64,000 nt of DNA from Globodera rostochiensis (lineage: Eukaryota; Nematoda; Chromadorea; Rhabditida; Heteroderidae). Numbering within the stretch: the first letter of the stretch is position 1; each line of letters begins with the position of its first letter. Position numbers and translations under genes: made by a program. Positions 1-11,118 of the stretch are shown piece by piece. The notes beneath the pieces were generated by a model that was not told where the DNA came from, ran no database searches, and saw nothing but the letters and a program-made list of their open reading frames with translations. Location of the stretch: assembly GCA_018350325.1 (NCBI GenBank), contig JAEVLN010000008.1, positions 1,612,001-1,676,000 of the forward strand. Direction: 5' to 3'.

Positions 1-1307
1 CATCACCACCCCGCGGGCCTTCGAATTGCGCATCCGAATGAGCAACTCTCTGGCGAAGTGTTTTGTTTCGTTGTTGAACTGAATGCCCCCGTCCTCACTC
101 AAATTGGTCGTCCGTCCAGCGTCTGCTGATTTTGTGCACTTCACCCTCAATGCAAATGCCCAATTCTGTGGCCGCTCCCCGGAAGCTGTCCATGCCCCTC
201 TCCCCGTAACTGCCGGTGTCCACAATGGCGTGCACGTAATTCCAATCCAATTGGGCGACCTTTTCCAAATTTAAACTAATCCCAGCAATTCCCCCCTACC
301 AAATGAGCCATGGCTTTAGCTTGCAAATTGTCCGGTGGCACAACCCGCGAGAAATAAGCAAATCTGAGCGGCGGCGGGCGGGGAATATTCAAAGGCCAAA
401 AAATGCCCTACCTGGGCCTCTCACTCAGCTCGACACCCGTCGATGAGTAACTGAGCATTGGGATCTGATAAAGAAAACATTCAATTAAATCGCAAGAAAA
501 ATGCTGTGCCTTGAAAAGTTGGAGCATTGAGGCGACCATAACGGACACCTAAACTTTAACCAAATTTGCTTTTGCCACAATTGCAAAACCTGCGAAGATG
601 CGGCCCCTACAATTGCGGTGATCTTTTGTCGTCGGCCGTGTTTAATTTGCTCACTTATCGGGTGATCGGTGCGCGCGTCCATCGACAAAAGCGTTCGCTG
701 TCGTGCGCCGTCGACTTCTTCCTCCGCACATCCGAGCCGAACGGATTTGATGAACTCCAAACTTTGTTCGAGGGCGTGTGTTTCGACAGAACTGATCAGT
801 GCAATCATTATAGATTGGAACCAAAATAATTCTCAATGATTCATTGTTCGTTATTCCCATTACCGTACCAAGTGTCCCATTACCGTACCAGGTGTCCCAT
901 TACCGTACCAAGTGTCCAAGATTTGTGTGCCCAATCTGAGGCCGGGAAGCAAGCGAGGACTATTGTTAATGGCCTCCAATGCGAACAGCATGGCCACCTG
1001 AACAAACTGTCGACCAAATCTCTCCACGAGTGCCAACCATTCTCTGAACACCCTGGTCAGCCTTTATGCGTCCGCACAGACTTCCGCCGGAGGCGTTCCG
1101 ACTGCCGGCATGGATGGGAAAGAGCCCCCCGAGGATGATGTCCCCGGGGACGATCACTTGTCGATGGGAACAACGGGAAAGCAGCGGAAGACTGAGAAAG
1201 GGCAAGAGGATCAGAAGGGCAAGTGGGGCAACGGTCATCGAAACAACGCTTTGGAGAAGAATGGGCACGGCATTTTCTGTGATCGATGTCACATCCAAAT
1301 GCTGCAA
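1..1307 (-). CDS. Metabotropic glutamate receptor, N-terminal ligand-binding part (partial)
   Basis: Class C GPCR extracellular Venus-flytrap domain; the gene continues off the left edge, so cysteine-rich and seven-TM parts are outside the window. Phase-consistent exons (minus strand): 1038-1307, 909-997, 590-791, 510-548, 412-464, 300-363, 140-259 and 1-78. The spliced protein shows the family landmarks in order: PGDIILGGLFPIH, MLFALEAINNS, ILDTC followed by HALEQSLEF, AIVGAASSQ, LSYSSTGVELS, FSRVVPPDN and NARGVVM-like SKARGVVM. A hydrophobic leader lies just after a second methionine (near 1238), so the true start may be 1238 rather than 1307. One intron (465-509) has a GC donor after CAAG, and intron 792-908 contains a 20-bp repeat that copies its own donor. 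Family assignment is strong; which mGluR subtype is not resolved. Confidence 0.9.
855..916. repeat. 20-bp tandem repeat across a splice donor
   Basis: Three copies of a 20-bp unit containing ATTACCGTACCA lie at the 5' end of the mGluR intron 792-908. On the minus strand each copy reads CACYTG followed by GTACGG, i.e. the last exon bases and the donor, so the splice site is present three times. Confidence 0.85.
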
Positions 1308-4178
1308 GGAAAGGGCTCAGTTGATCAATCAGTTGGCTGGATTTCGCGGATTAATGCGCAAAGTAAAATTGGACGACGACGACGCGAGTAACGCAAATTG
1401 GTGGGCGTGATTTAATTGCTTATAAATCAAATTTAATGACATCCTTCGGCCGTTGTGAATTGTTGGGCCAACTTTATTAGATTTATGGTACTTTGGTAAA
1501 ATGAGAGGTAAAGCGGAAATGGAAAGATAAAACAATTACCGGAGAAAATGTGCGGCGGGGGGGGGGGCTAAAAGAATGGGAAGAAATTGATATTAGCGGA
1601 GAGTTTGGCTTTAAGGACCCCCGCCAGCTCATTGCCCTTTCTCCGTGCCGTCTCACAAAGTTTGTCCTTTGTCCTCGGCTTTTTGGGTGGTTTTGAAATG
1701 GAGGGTCGAATTGGCGGTCCAAAGAGGTGGAATTTGTGAGGGGACAAGTAAAAAGCGGGAGAGAATCGGCCGGAAAAGAAAATCTGACAAACAATAAAAG
1801 GGATTTTGGAAATGGGGGGGGGGAAGGGGGGAAAGGGGGGAGAAATGGGGGGGGGAGGGAGGGGGGAATGGGGGGGGGGATGGGGAGGGGAGAAATGGAG
1901 GGGGGGGGGTGGGGGGAGAAATGGGGGGGGGAAATGGGGGGGGGGTGGGGGGGGGAGAAATGGGGAGGGGGAAATGGGGGGGGGAGGGGGGAAATGGGGG
2001 GGGGGAGGGGGGAAATGGGGGGGGGTGGGGGGGGGGAGAAATGGGGAGGGGGGAAATGGGGGGGGGGAGGGGGGAAATGGGGGGGGGGAGGGGGGAAATG
2101 GGGGGGGGGGGAAATGGGGGGGGGAAATGGGGGGGGGGTGGGGGGGGGGAGAAATGGGGAGGGGGAAATGGGGGGGGGGAGGGGGGAAATGGGGGGGGGG
2201 GGAGGGGGGAAATGGGGGGGGGGAGGGGAATGGGGGGGAAGGGAATTGGGGAAAAATATTTAAAAGTTGAATAATTCTTTTAGGAGAGGAAAAGAGTGAA
2301 GAGATGGCCAAATTGAGTTATAAAAGGCTTTAGGCAGTCAAATCGGCGTTTATCTTTCACATTTAGCCCCCCGAGGGATTTACGCATTTTTCCTCGGCCA
2401 TTGGATAAACAATAATGTCACAGACAGAAACAACAAACATAGCAGAATGCAAAGTCAAAATTGGCCAAAACTTTCGTTGGCCCATCTCGGCCCTCCGCCA
2501 TCCTCGCCTAACTCATTAATATTCTAAAACTTGTGGCTTTGGCACTTCACAGATTGGCACCGATTGGGTGAGAGAATGGAATGAATGGGGGGGGGGAGAG
2601 TGAAACTGAAAGTGAAACCCAAGTTTTTTATTTTAAGAAGAAGCTTCAATCGCATTTAAATTAAATTATTTTTGTCACGAAACGGCCACTCGCAGCAATT
2701 CATTTTCTTCCTCATTGTCTTCACAGCGACGCACCAACAAAATTAATTCAACCAATCGCCTGACAAAGCGCAATTTGGAGGGATAGAGTATAATAGAATA
2801 TGTTTGAGCTTTGGGAGATTTTGGCAGAGGAAATGAAAGGTGGTTGGGGGGAGGGGGGAGGGGGGAGGGGGAGGGGAGGGGGGAGGGGAGGGGGGAGGAG
2901 GGGAGGAGGGGGGAGGGGAGGGGGAGGGGGAGGGGGAGGGGGGGGGGAGGGAGGGGGGAGGGGGGGGGGGGAGGGGGGGGGGAGGGGGGGGGAGGGGGGG
3001 GGAGGGGGGGGGAGGGGGGGGGGGGGGAGGGGGGGGGAGTCGGGGGGGGGGAGGGGGGGAGTCGGGGGGGGGGGGACTTTGCTAGAAAAGGGGAGGGGGT
3101 TGTGGGGAGAGGGGGGGGGGCTTTGCAAAAAAGGGAGGGGGCGGGGGCGGTGAAAGCCGAAAGTGCCATGCCCATCTCTTCCAAAAATGTAGCTGATGAA
3201 AAGGGGGCAAATAAGTTAGGATGGCTCCAAATGTATGAAAAAACAAATGACTTCCCTTCGCTTTCATTTAACGCCCTTACATTTGACTTGGACAGCTACG
3301 AAGATGGAAATGGCTGCTGGAATTTGTTGAATCAATTAGGGATACCCTCAAAGCCTCAAACTCTCTGCCGCCCAAATGGAGCGTTGGAGAGTTTTTGAGA
3401 GAAAACTTGGGGCGTGCCGGCCTCAAAATTGTATCTCTTGACCGGACCAGTTGATCCCAATTTATCTCCGGGATATTCACAACGGAATGAAGTGAAGTGA
3501 AGGGGAGGGAAGTGAAGTGGATGTCGTTGTGAATGGCGGAAGTTCTTTTGGGACAGTAAAAAATTGGTTGGGTAAGTGTTTGGAAGTGCGCCTGGTTTGT
3601 TGTTGCTTTGCTTGAGGGGGTGCGAGGGGAGGGAGGGGGGAGGGGGGGGGGAGGGGGGGAGGGAGGGGGGGGGAACATTGCAAGAAAAAGGGAGGGGGGG
3701 GGGGAAGAATGTACGGCACGTCGCTGAGAGCGCCCTAATCTAATGATGATAATGACATCAGCTGGGATGGACCGGTGGAATGAGTTTGGATGAGAAGCGA
3801 TAATGGGAGGAAGGGGGGGGGGAGGGGGGGGCAACCGACCGACGCAAACAAAAACCCTTCGGCCGGAAAATTGCGGCATTCTTTCATTGTGCTCAATTAT
3901 CAGCAAATAGCGCAATTACGCGACCGCTTCTCCCCCCCCCAAATTGTTGGCTGTCCAAACAATTTGGCAAAGAAAACACTTCGAAATTTGTCACAGGTAA
4001 TTAACGCCACATGAATTTTTGGGTCTTTCCTCCGGCGCCATTTACTGAAAACAAATAAAAGTTAAAAAAAGTTTGATGGCGGCATTTAAACTCAGAATGA
4101 ATAAATTGTACAATTGCAAAAGAGCAAATGAAACCGTTTAAACTTTTTTTCAGTGAATCTCCGCCATTATATTTGTTT
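1308..4178. repeat. Gene-poor region with G-rich low-complexity arrays
   Basis: No convincing gene. About 1800-2260 is an array of runs of 6-12 G separated by AAATGG or GAGG; 2840-3110 and 3600-3690 are further G/GA-rich tracts with long G runs. The long proline- or glycine-rich reading frames here are by-products of base composition. The G runs on the plus strand could form G-quadruplexes (inference). AT-rich unique sequence lies between the arrays and I see no coding signal in it. Confidence 0.8.
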
Positions 4179-7100
4179 TCATTCGTACATCCATTTGCGA
4201 CAGCCTTTGATAATTTTTTGGAAGGTCAACTTCAGAAGTGGCGAAATTTGACTTGCGTTAATGGCATCGGCAAGTGCAATCTGTTGAGGGGGGGGGGGAC
4301 AAAAGTTATTTCAAATTTGAATTATTTTCTTTCACCTTAAATCGCTCTTTAAATTCGTCCAAAATCCAGCCTAAATCCAACTCCGAATGAGCCATAACTA
4401 AGTGGATCAGAAGCCTTTCATTGGCACAATCAAACTGAAAACCGGGGGGGGGAGGGGATGAGACGGAACGGTTATTAGCACCTGAAGATATTTGTGCAGC
4501 AGTTCAGCCACTTCCCCCAACGGTCCGTTGCGTACAAAACTCACAATAATCAGCAGCAAATTTGATTCCAAGTCACCAAATTGCTCTTTTATCGCCAATT
4601 CGATGTTGCGATTGGTCAATTTTGCGTACTTTGGGCGTGGGCATTTTGGCATTTTATTTAATGTTTAAAACACTTGATCAAAGAAAAGGGCCAACTGATT
4701 GGGGTGTTGCTCAACCAGATGCTTGATGAACAGCCCATCTTCTGAGCTAATTTTGGCCTCTCCTTCCTCGTACAGTCTCAACGCGTCCTGTGAATTCGAC
4801 ATTTTATTGACCATTCGATTTGCCATATATTATAAATTTTAGATGCATTTAGGCTAAGTTGGTGATTGGTTAGAGATGCATTTAGACTAAGTTACTGATT
4901 GGTTAGAGATGAATTTAGGCTAAGTTGGTGATTGGTTAGAGATGCATTTAGGCTAAGTTGGTGATTGGTTAGAGATGCATTTAGACTAAGTTGATGATTG
5001 GTTAGAGATGCATTTAGACTAAGTTACTGATTGGTTAGAGATGAATTTAGGCTAAGTTGGTGATTGGTTAGAGATGCATTTAGACTAAGTTGGTGATTGG
5101 TTAGAGATGCATTTAGGCTAAGTTGGTGATTGGTTAGAGATGCATTTAGACTAAGTTGCTGATTGGTTAGAGATGCCTTTAGGCTAAGTTGGTGATTGGT
5201 TAGAGATGCCTTTAGGCTAAGTTGGTGATTGGTTAGAGATGCCTTTAGGCTAAGTTGGTGATTGGTTAGAGATGCATTTAGGCTAAGTTGGTGATTGGTT
5301 AGAGATGCATTTAGACTAAGTTGGTGATTGGTTAGAGATGCATTTAGACTAAGTTGCTGATTGGTTAGAGATGCATTTAGACTAAGTTACTGATTGGTTA
5401 GAGATGCATTTAGAGTAAGTTGGTGATTGGTTAGAGATGCATTTAGACTAAGTTGGTGATTGGTTAGAGATGCATTTAGACTAAGTTGCTGATTGGTTAG
5501 AGATGCCTTTAGGCTAAGTTGGTGATTGGTTAGAGATGCATTTAGAGTAAGTTGGTGATTGGTTAGAGATGCATTTAGACTAAGTTGCTGATTGGTTAGA
5601 GATGCATTTAGGCTAAGTTGGTGATTGGTTAGAGATGCATTTAGAGTAAGTTGGTGATTGGTTAGAGATGCATTTAGACTAAGTTGGTGATTGGTTAGAG
5701 ATGCATTTAGGCTAAGTTGGTGATTGGTTAGAGATGCATTTAGACTAAGTTGCTGATTGGTTAGAGATGCATTTAGACTAAGTTACTGATTGGTTAGAGA
5801 TGCATTTAGGCTAAGTTGGTGATTGGTTAGAGATGCATTTAGAGTAAGTTGGTGATTGGTTAGAGATGCATTTAGACTAAGTTGGTGATTGGTTAGAGAT
5901 GCATTTAGACTAAGTTGCTGATTGGTTAGAGATGCCTTTAGGCTAAGTTGGTGATTGGTTAGAGATGCATTTAGGCTAATTTGGTGATTGGTTAGAGATG
6001 CATTTAGACTAAGTTGCTGATTGGTTAGAGATGCCTTTAGGCTAAGTTGGTGATTGGTTAGAGATGCCTTTAGGCTAAGTTGGTGATTGGTTAGAGATGC
6101 CTTTAGGCTAAGTTGGTGATTGGTTAGAGATGCATTTAGGCTAAGTTGGTGATTGGTTAGAGATGCATTTAGACTAAGTTGGTGATTGGTTAGAGATGCA
6201 TTTAGACTAAGTTGCTGATTGGTTAGAGATGCATTTAGACTAAGTTACTGATTGGTTAGAGATGCATTTAGAGTAAGTTGGTGATTGGTTAGAGATGCAT
6301 TTAGACTAAGTTGGTGATTGGTTAGAGATGCATTTAGACTAAGTTGCTGATTGGTTAGAGATGCCTTTAGGCTAAGTTGGTGATTGGTTAGAGATGCCTT
6401 TAGGCTAAGTTGGTGATTGGTTAGAGATGCATTTAGGCTAAGTTGGTGATTGGTTACCTTTTTGGCCTTCTCAATATCGGTGCGCAATTCTCGGCGAAGC
6501 CAATCACTCTGAAATAAAATATTGTGCAAAGTGATCGGTTTGATTTCTGAAAGGAAATTGTCGTGCCTTAAACAACCCGTTCAACAGAGAGCCAATTTTA
6601 CCACTTTTGACAATGCAAAAGTCATTCGTCAATTGCCGGCCAAAAGTCTTTTTGTACGCTTCTCCAATCGCTGTAAGTTCATCGGACGTGCGATTTAGAA
6701 GGATCTTTTTAGGCAAATAAATGCAAAATAAAAACATTGAGTAATTTAAACTTCGACAAGCAATTCCTCGTTGCCTTCAAACTCCTTAATTAAAGTATTA
6801 ATTATCAGTTTTTAGTCAAAAGGTTAAAATCGTGCATTTATCGATCGGTTTAGACATTTTGCGTCGCGCTCTGACGGCGACTCGACCAACGAGTCAAACA
6901 GTGCCCTCGCGACACCGTCGTTGTTTGCTGCTGTGGAATGGACGGCACACAATTCCTCGACCAAATCAATGCCGTGGAACTTTTTCGCATAATATTGGAT
7001 CAGTTTGCAGCGCTATTAAATCAGGAAAAAAGGTTTCGGAAAATGAAACAGCAAACAGGACCGATGGACTGACTGATCAGGGAACTTCCTTCCCTCAAAT

Positions 7101-8725
7101 GGACTGATCAGGGAACTTCCTTCCCTCAAATGGACTGATCGAGGGACTTCCTTCCCTCAAATGGACTGATCGGGGGACTTCCTTCCCCAAATGGACTGAT
7201 CAGGGGGCATCCTTCCCTCAAATGGACTGATCGGGGGACTTCCTTCCCTCAACGAACTGATCGGGGGACATCCTTCCCTCAAATGGACTGATCGGGGGAC
7301 ATCCTTCCCTCAAATGGACTGATCGGGGGACATCCTTCCCTCAAATGGATTGATCGGGGGACATCCTTCCCTCAAATGGATTGATCGGGGGACATCCTTC
7401 CCTCAAATGGACTGATCGGGGGACTTCCTTCCCTCAAATGAACTGATCGGGGGACATCCTTCCCTCAAATGGACTGATCGGGGGACTTCCTTCCCTCAAA
7501 TGAACTGATCGGTGGACATCCTTCCCTCAAATGGACTGATCGGGGGACATCCTTCCCTCAAATGGACTGATCGGGGGACATCCTTCCCTCAAATGGACTG
7601 ATCGGGGGACTTCCTTCCCTCAAATGGACTGATCGAGGGACTTCCTTCCCTCAAATGGACTGATCGGGGGACTTCCTTCCCTCAAATGAACTGATCGGGG
7701 GACATCCTTCCCTCAAATGGACTGATCGGGGGACATCCTTCCCTCAAATGGATTGATCGGGGGACATCCTTCCCTCAAATGGACTGATCGGGGGACTTCC
7801 TTCCCTCAAATGAACTGATCGGGGGACATCCTTCCCTCAAATGGACTGATCGGGGGACTTCCTTCCCTCAAATGAACTGATCGGTGGACATCCTTCCCTC
7901 AAATGGACTGATCGGGGGACATCCTTCCCTCAAATGGACTGATCGGGGGACATCCTTCCCTCAAATGGACTGATCGGGGGACTTCCTTCCCTCAAATGGA
8001 CTGATCGAGGGACTTCCTTCCCTCAAATGGACTGATCGGGGGACATCCTTCCCTCAAATGGACTGATCGGGGGACTTCCTTCCCTCAACGAACTGATCGG
8101 GGGACATCCTTCCCTCAAATGGACTGATCGGGGGACATCCTTCCCTCAAATGGACTGATCGGGGGACATCCTTCCCTCAAATGGATTGATCGGGGGACAT
8201 CCTTCCCTCAAATGGACTGATCGGGGGACTTCCTTCCCTCAAATGAACTGATCGGGGGACATCCTTCCCTCAAATGGATTGATCGGGGGACATCCTTCCC
8301 TCAAATGGATTGATCGGGGGACATCCTTCCCTCAAATGGACTGATCGGGGGACATCCTTCCCTCAAATGGATTGATCGGGGGACATCCTTCTCTCAAATG
8401 GACTGATCGGGGGACATCCTTCCCTCAAATGGAGACTGATCGAGGGATTCCAAATGGATTTCCCCTTACTCTGTTCCCTTTTCGATCTGCCCACCTGTGA
8501 ATAATAAAGTGTGGCTATACGTTCGATGATTTCTTCAAATGTTTCTTCGTTTAATCGCTCGTTAATCTCTTCGGCTTCCTTTTCCAATTTCGCTTCTTCT
8601 TTTGGGTCCATTCGACGTATTTCTCCCGCTTTTGCGCCCCACGCCATCAAATTTTTGACTCGCGGCCCCGGTCTCGGCTGTCCGATGCCAACATCAACGC
8701 CTGGCCAAGCCGGTGTATATGGCAT
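4179..8725 (-). CDS. Annexin with degenerate calcium loops
   Basis: Nine phase-consistent exons (minus strand): 8495-8725, 6836-7012, 6752-6784, 6567-6704, 6458-6508, 4674-4787, 4482-4628, 4336-4434 and 4179-4280, giving about 363 residues. Four annexin repeats are recognisable, e.g. LIQYYAKKFHGIDLVEEL (repeat 1), ELLVEILLNRTSDELTAI (2), DALRLYEEGEAK (3, with GDLESNLLLIIVSF) and ERLLIHLVMAHSELDL (4). The N-terminus is short, proline-containing and lacks a signal peptide, so this is a cytosolic phospholipid-binding-type protein by family. The canonical G-x-G-T calcium loop is missing from all four repeats. Two introns have GC donors (6509-6566, 6785-6835). Introns 7013-8494 and 4788-6457 are filled by different minisatellites. 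Family call is strong; loss of calcium dependence is inference. Confidence 0.9.
4840..6457. repeat. 33-bp minisatellite filling an annexin intron
   Basis: About 49 tandem copies of a 33-bp unit containing CTAAGTTGGTGATTGGTTAG, with a few point variants (ggc/gac/gag; gca/gcc/gaa). It occupies nearly all of intron 4788-6457 and starts two bases inside the 5' splice site. Because 33 is a multiple of three, one minus-strand frame stays open, reading NHQLSLNASLT repeatedly; I regard it as intronic because exon phases join correctly across it. Confidence 0.95.
7063..8440. repeat. 31-bp minisatellite in annexin intron 1
   Basis: About 44 tandem copies of a 31-bp unit containing GACTGATCGGGGGACATCC, with recurrent ACATCC/ACTTCC and GACTG/GATTG/AACTG variants. 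It lies in intron 7013-8494, starting some 60 bases from the donor. Variant order suggests higher-order blocks were duplicated (several-unit strings recur around 7400-7700 and 7680-8000). Confidence 0.95.
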
Positions 8726-8876
8726 TTACGATTTATGCTTAAATAGAAAAGTACATTAATTGAATAAAATATATTTGCAATCAAAATAAACTATTTCTCG
8801 ATGAGAAAATGGAAAACAAAGCTTATACGGGGAGGGGAGGGAAAGGACCGATCGCTTTACAAATAAATATGATCGC

Positions 8877-9230
8877 TTAACATTCTGTGCAATTATGATA
8901 AGGATTCTTTTTTATAGTTGGACAACAAAACGATAATTTTTTTTTCAAGAAAATAAAATCAAAATTAAATCCCGCGCTGCAGAAGATTTGCCAAATTTGT
9001 TTGTGGCGGGTTTCGTTTGTTTTATTTGTCATTCCAATCACCGCAGTGTTTTCGTAATTTTTGCGTGTGGTTCGGATGAGTTCGTTCAACACTTTTCTAA
9101 TGCGTCCTTCGCCCACCAAAAAGCCGTCTTTTGTACTTCCACGCCGTCGTTGAACCATTGGCGGCACACTGTTCCGGACTGTCAAAGCGTTGGTCGTCGC
9201 GAAAAGGATTCGTCCACGGGTTAAAATGCT
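8877..9230 (-). CDS. Unrecognised short reading frame(s)
   Basis: A minus-strand frame open from about 9230 to 8877 contains a protein-like stretch (e.g. TKDGFLVGEGRIRKVLNELI). A possible intron inside it starts at GCG|GTGATT and ends at CTGCAG. I do not recognise a family, see no clear start, and it could be chance. The rest of 8726-11118 holds a 70-bp repeat and C-rich/G-rich tracts but no other coding signal. Confidence 0.25.
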   Translation of the reverse strand, partial: SILTRGRILFATTNALTVRNSVPPMVQRRRGSTKDGFLVGEGRIRKVLNELIRTTRKNYENTAVIGMTNKTNETRHKQIWQIFCSAGFNFDFIFLKKKLSFCCPTIKKNPYHNCTEC

Positions 9231-9326
9231 AAGCTGAATAATGATAAATGCAAAAGCTTTGTTGTTTTTGTACTTGGAACTTGATCCCTTCTCCCGTATT
9301 ACTTAAAACTAGGGTAGCACGGGGCC

Positions 9327-9525
9327 GACTCTCGATCTCCCCCAATCACATTTCCGATCAGATCGCATTTATCCTCAAGCGTCTGACTTCAGAGGTCACT
9401 CTCGATCTCCCCCAATCACATCTCCAATCAGATCACATTTATCCTCAACAGTCTGACTTCAGAGATCACTCTCGATCTCCCCCAATAACATCTCCGATCA
9501 GATCACATTTATCCTCAACAGTCAA
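9327..9525. repeat. 70-bp tandem repeat
   Basis: Nearly three copies with a 70-bp period, each beginning CTCTCGATCTCCCCCAAT and containing GATCACATTTATCCTCAA. No gene is evident around it. Confidence 0.85.
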
Positions 9526-11118
9526 GAAACGTTCTGATATTGATATTGTGACCAAAATTGGCAATGTTATATTCGTTAAAGTCAATTGATGGGTATCAGG
9601 AACACCTTCCACTCCGCGAGTCACCATCCCACACGGACGGACATAAAGCCTAGTTTAGTTTTTTAAGATTTTTGACGCCACATATTTTTTACCATTTTTC
9701 GAGACGCCGGGGCTTCGTTGGCCGCGCTGTTAGTGACAACTCAAATTGATGCATAAATGTAAATGGCCCAGTGATTGGGACCCCCCCCCCTCCGCTATCC
9801 ATCCATTTGGCATTTGACTACCCATCAAAGTCCAAACCCCCCCCTCCCCCCGGAAGGCATCCGCCGACCCCACCGTTTCCTATTTAGTCCTTCAAAAATT
9901 AATTAATTTTTTCATTTTTGTTCTCCTTCAATTAGGTAGTATGCGACCGGGACATCCATTTTGGTATTGAAATTTTGTCCCCGGCTTCTCTTTTTGAACA
10001 TTTTAATCTTTCGTTTCCTTTTAATTCTTAAGTATTTCAGTGCTTTTTGTGAAATGTAAATGCATATGAATTTTTTTAAAAGCAACAATTTCTAATTAAC
10101 ACAAATGCCTTCGGGGTAAAGCTTTTACTCCGGGGAATGCCCAAATTGCTATGGCCGTGTTTCTTCCTCAGCTTTAAGTCAAAAGTCGCACGCATAATTA
10201 GTCGGACTCGTGATGCTGCGGGGAAAGGGGGGGAGGGGGCACAATTCACCCAAATCATTTGGAGACCTTTTAAATGCTCAAACAATGGAATTTTGTAAAT
10301 GGGAAAAGAGAGGGAGGGAGGGAGGGGGGGCACGGAAACGGAAGTCCAAAAAAAAAATCAACAAAAATAAAAAACAAACCGGCAGAATTGAAAAAAAATG
10401 GGGCGTCGAATGCATTTCTGCAACTCGTCGCCCTTTTCAAAAACATTTTGAAATACTCTCAATTTCACTGACATTTATTTTTGTGGCATTTTGCCCTTTC
10501 CTCCCCCTCAAAAGGGCCCGGATTTAAGTAACACAGCAAACATTTTTGCACAGCTCCAACAATTTCGGCGGCGGTGGCCTTTCAATGAATGCCCTCCCTC
10601 CCTTTACAACATTTCGTTTTTGTTATTAATATTCGGGGGGGGGGGGGTAAAGTAGGGGTACCTAACTAAGTAAGTAATTGCCATTGCATTCATTCATTCT
10701 TCCTACCTTTGGTGTTGGCGCTGTTTGTCTTAGCCTCTCGGAGTGCCATTAATGACTTCCCAAAGCCGCCCAAAATACGGCGATTTTGTTTGTGCGTAAA
10801 TCACACTCATTAGACATCATTCACCTTCTTCGGCATTTTAATGACGTTCGCTGTAGGGAGGGCGTGTTTTATGAGCCCTCCCAACAGTCGCCGCCGTCGG
10901 CCTCATCCCGGAAACAATTCAATGTCCTCTCCCCATTCGTCTTCACCTTCGCTTACCCCCCACCCCTCTATCGATGGCACTGGCACTTTTCGTATGTTTT
11001 TGTTGCCCCCTCCCCATTCATTTGTCCGTTATGAATTCGTTCGTTCCAATTCCAATGGATTGTACGTACAGGGAGCCTCCCCCCCCCGTTCCACATTTTC
11101 CTTTAAATTTGCTTAAAA
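9526..11118. other. Non-coding region upstream of the GPCR gene
   Basis: About 1.6 kb with no supported gene. It contains C-rich stretches near 9780-9860, GGGAGG-rich sequence near 10220-10330 and a run of G near 10636. Short reading frames on both strands look compositional. Any promoter for the downstream GPCR would be here, but I cannot pinpoint one. Confidence 0.5.

Noticed and set aside
1568..2311. Long proline-rich (-) and glycine-rich (+) frames of up to 247 residues
   Set aside because: They run through a G-run array, exist in several frames at once, and have no splice or family support.
2675..3398. Proline/glycine-rich reading frames on both strands
   Set aside because: Same cause: low-complexity G tract, multiple overlapping frames open.
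4840..8440. CRISPR array
   Set aside because: The units are contiguous tandem copies with no unique spacers, inside introns of an animal gene.
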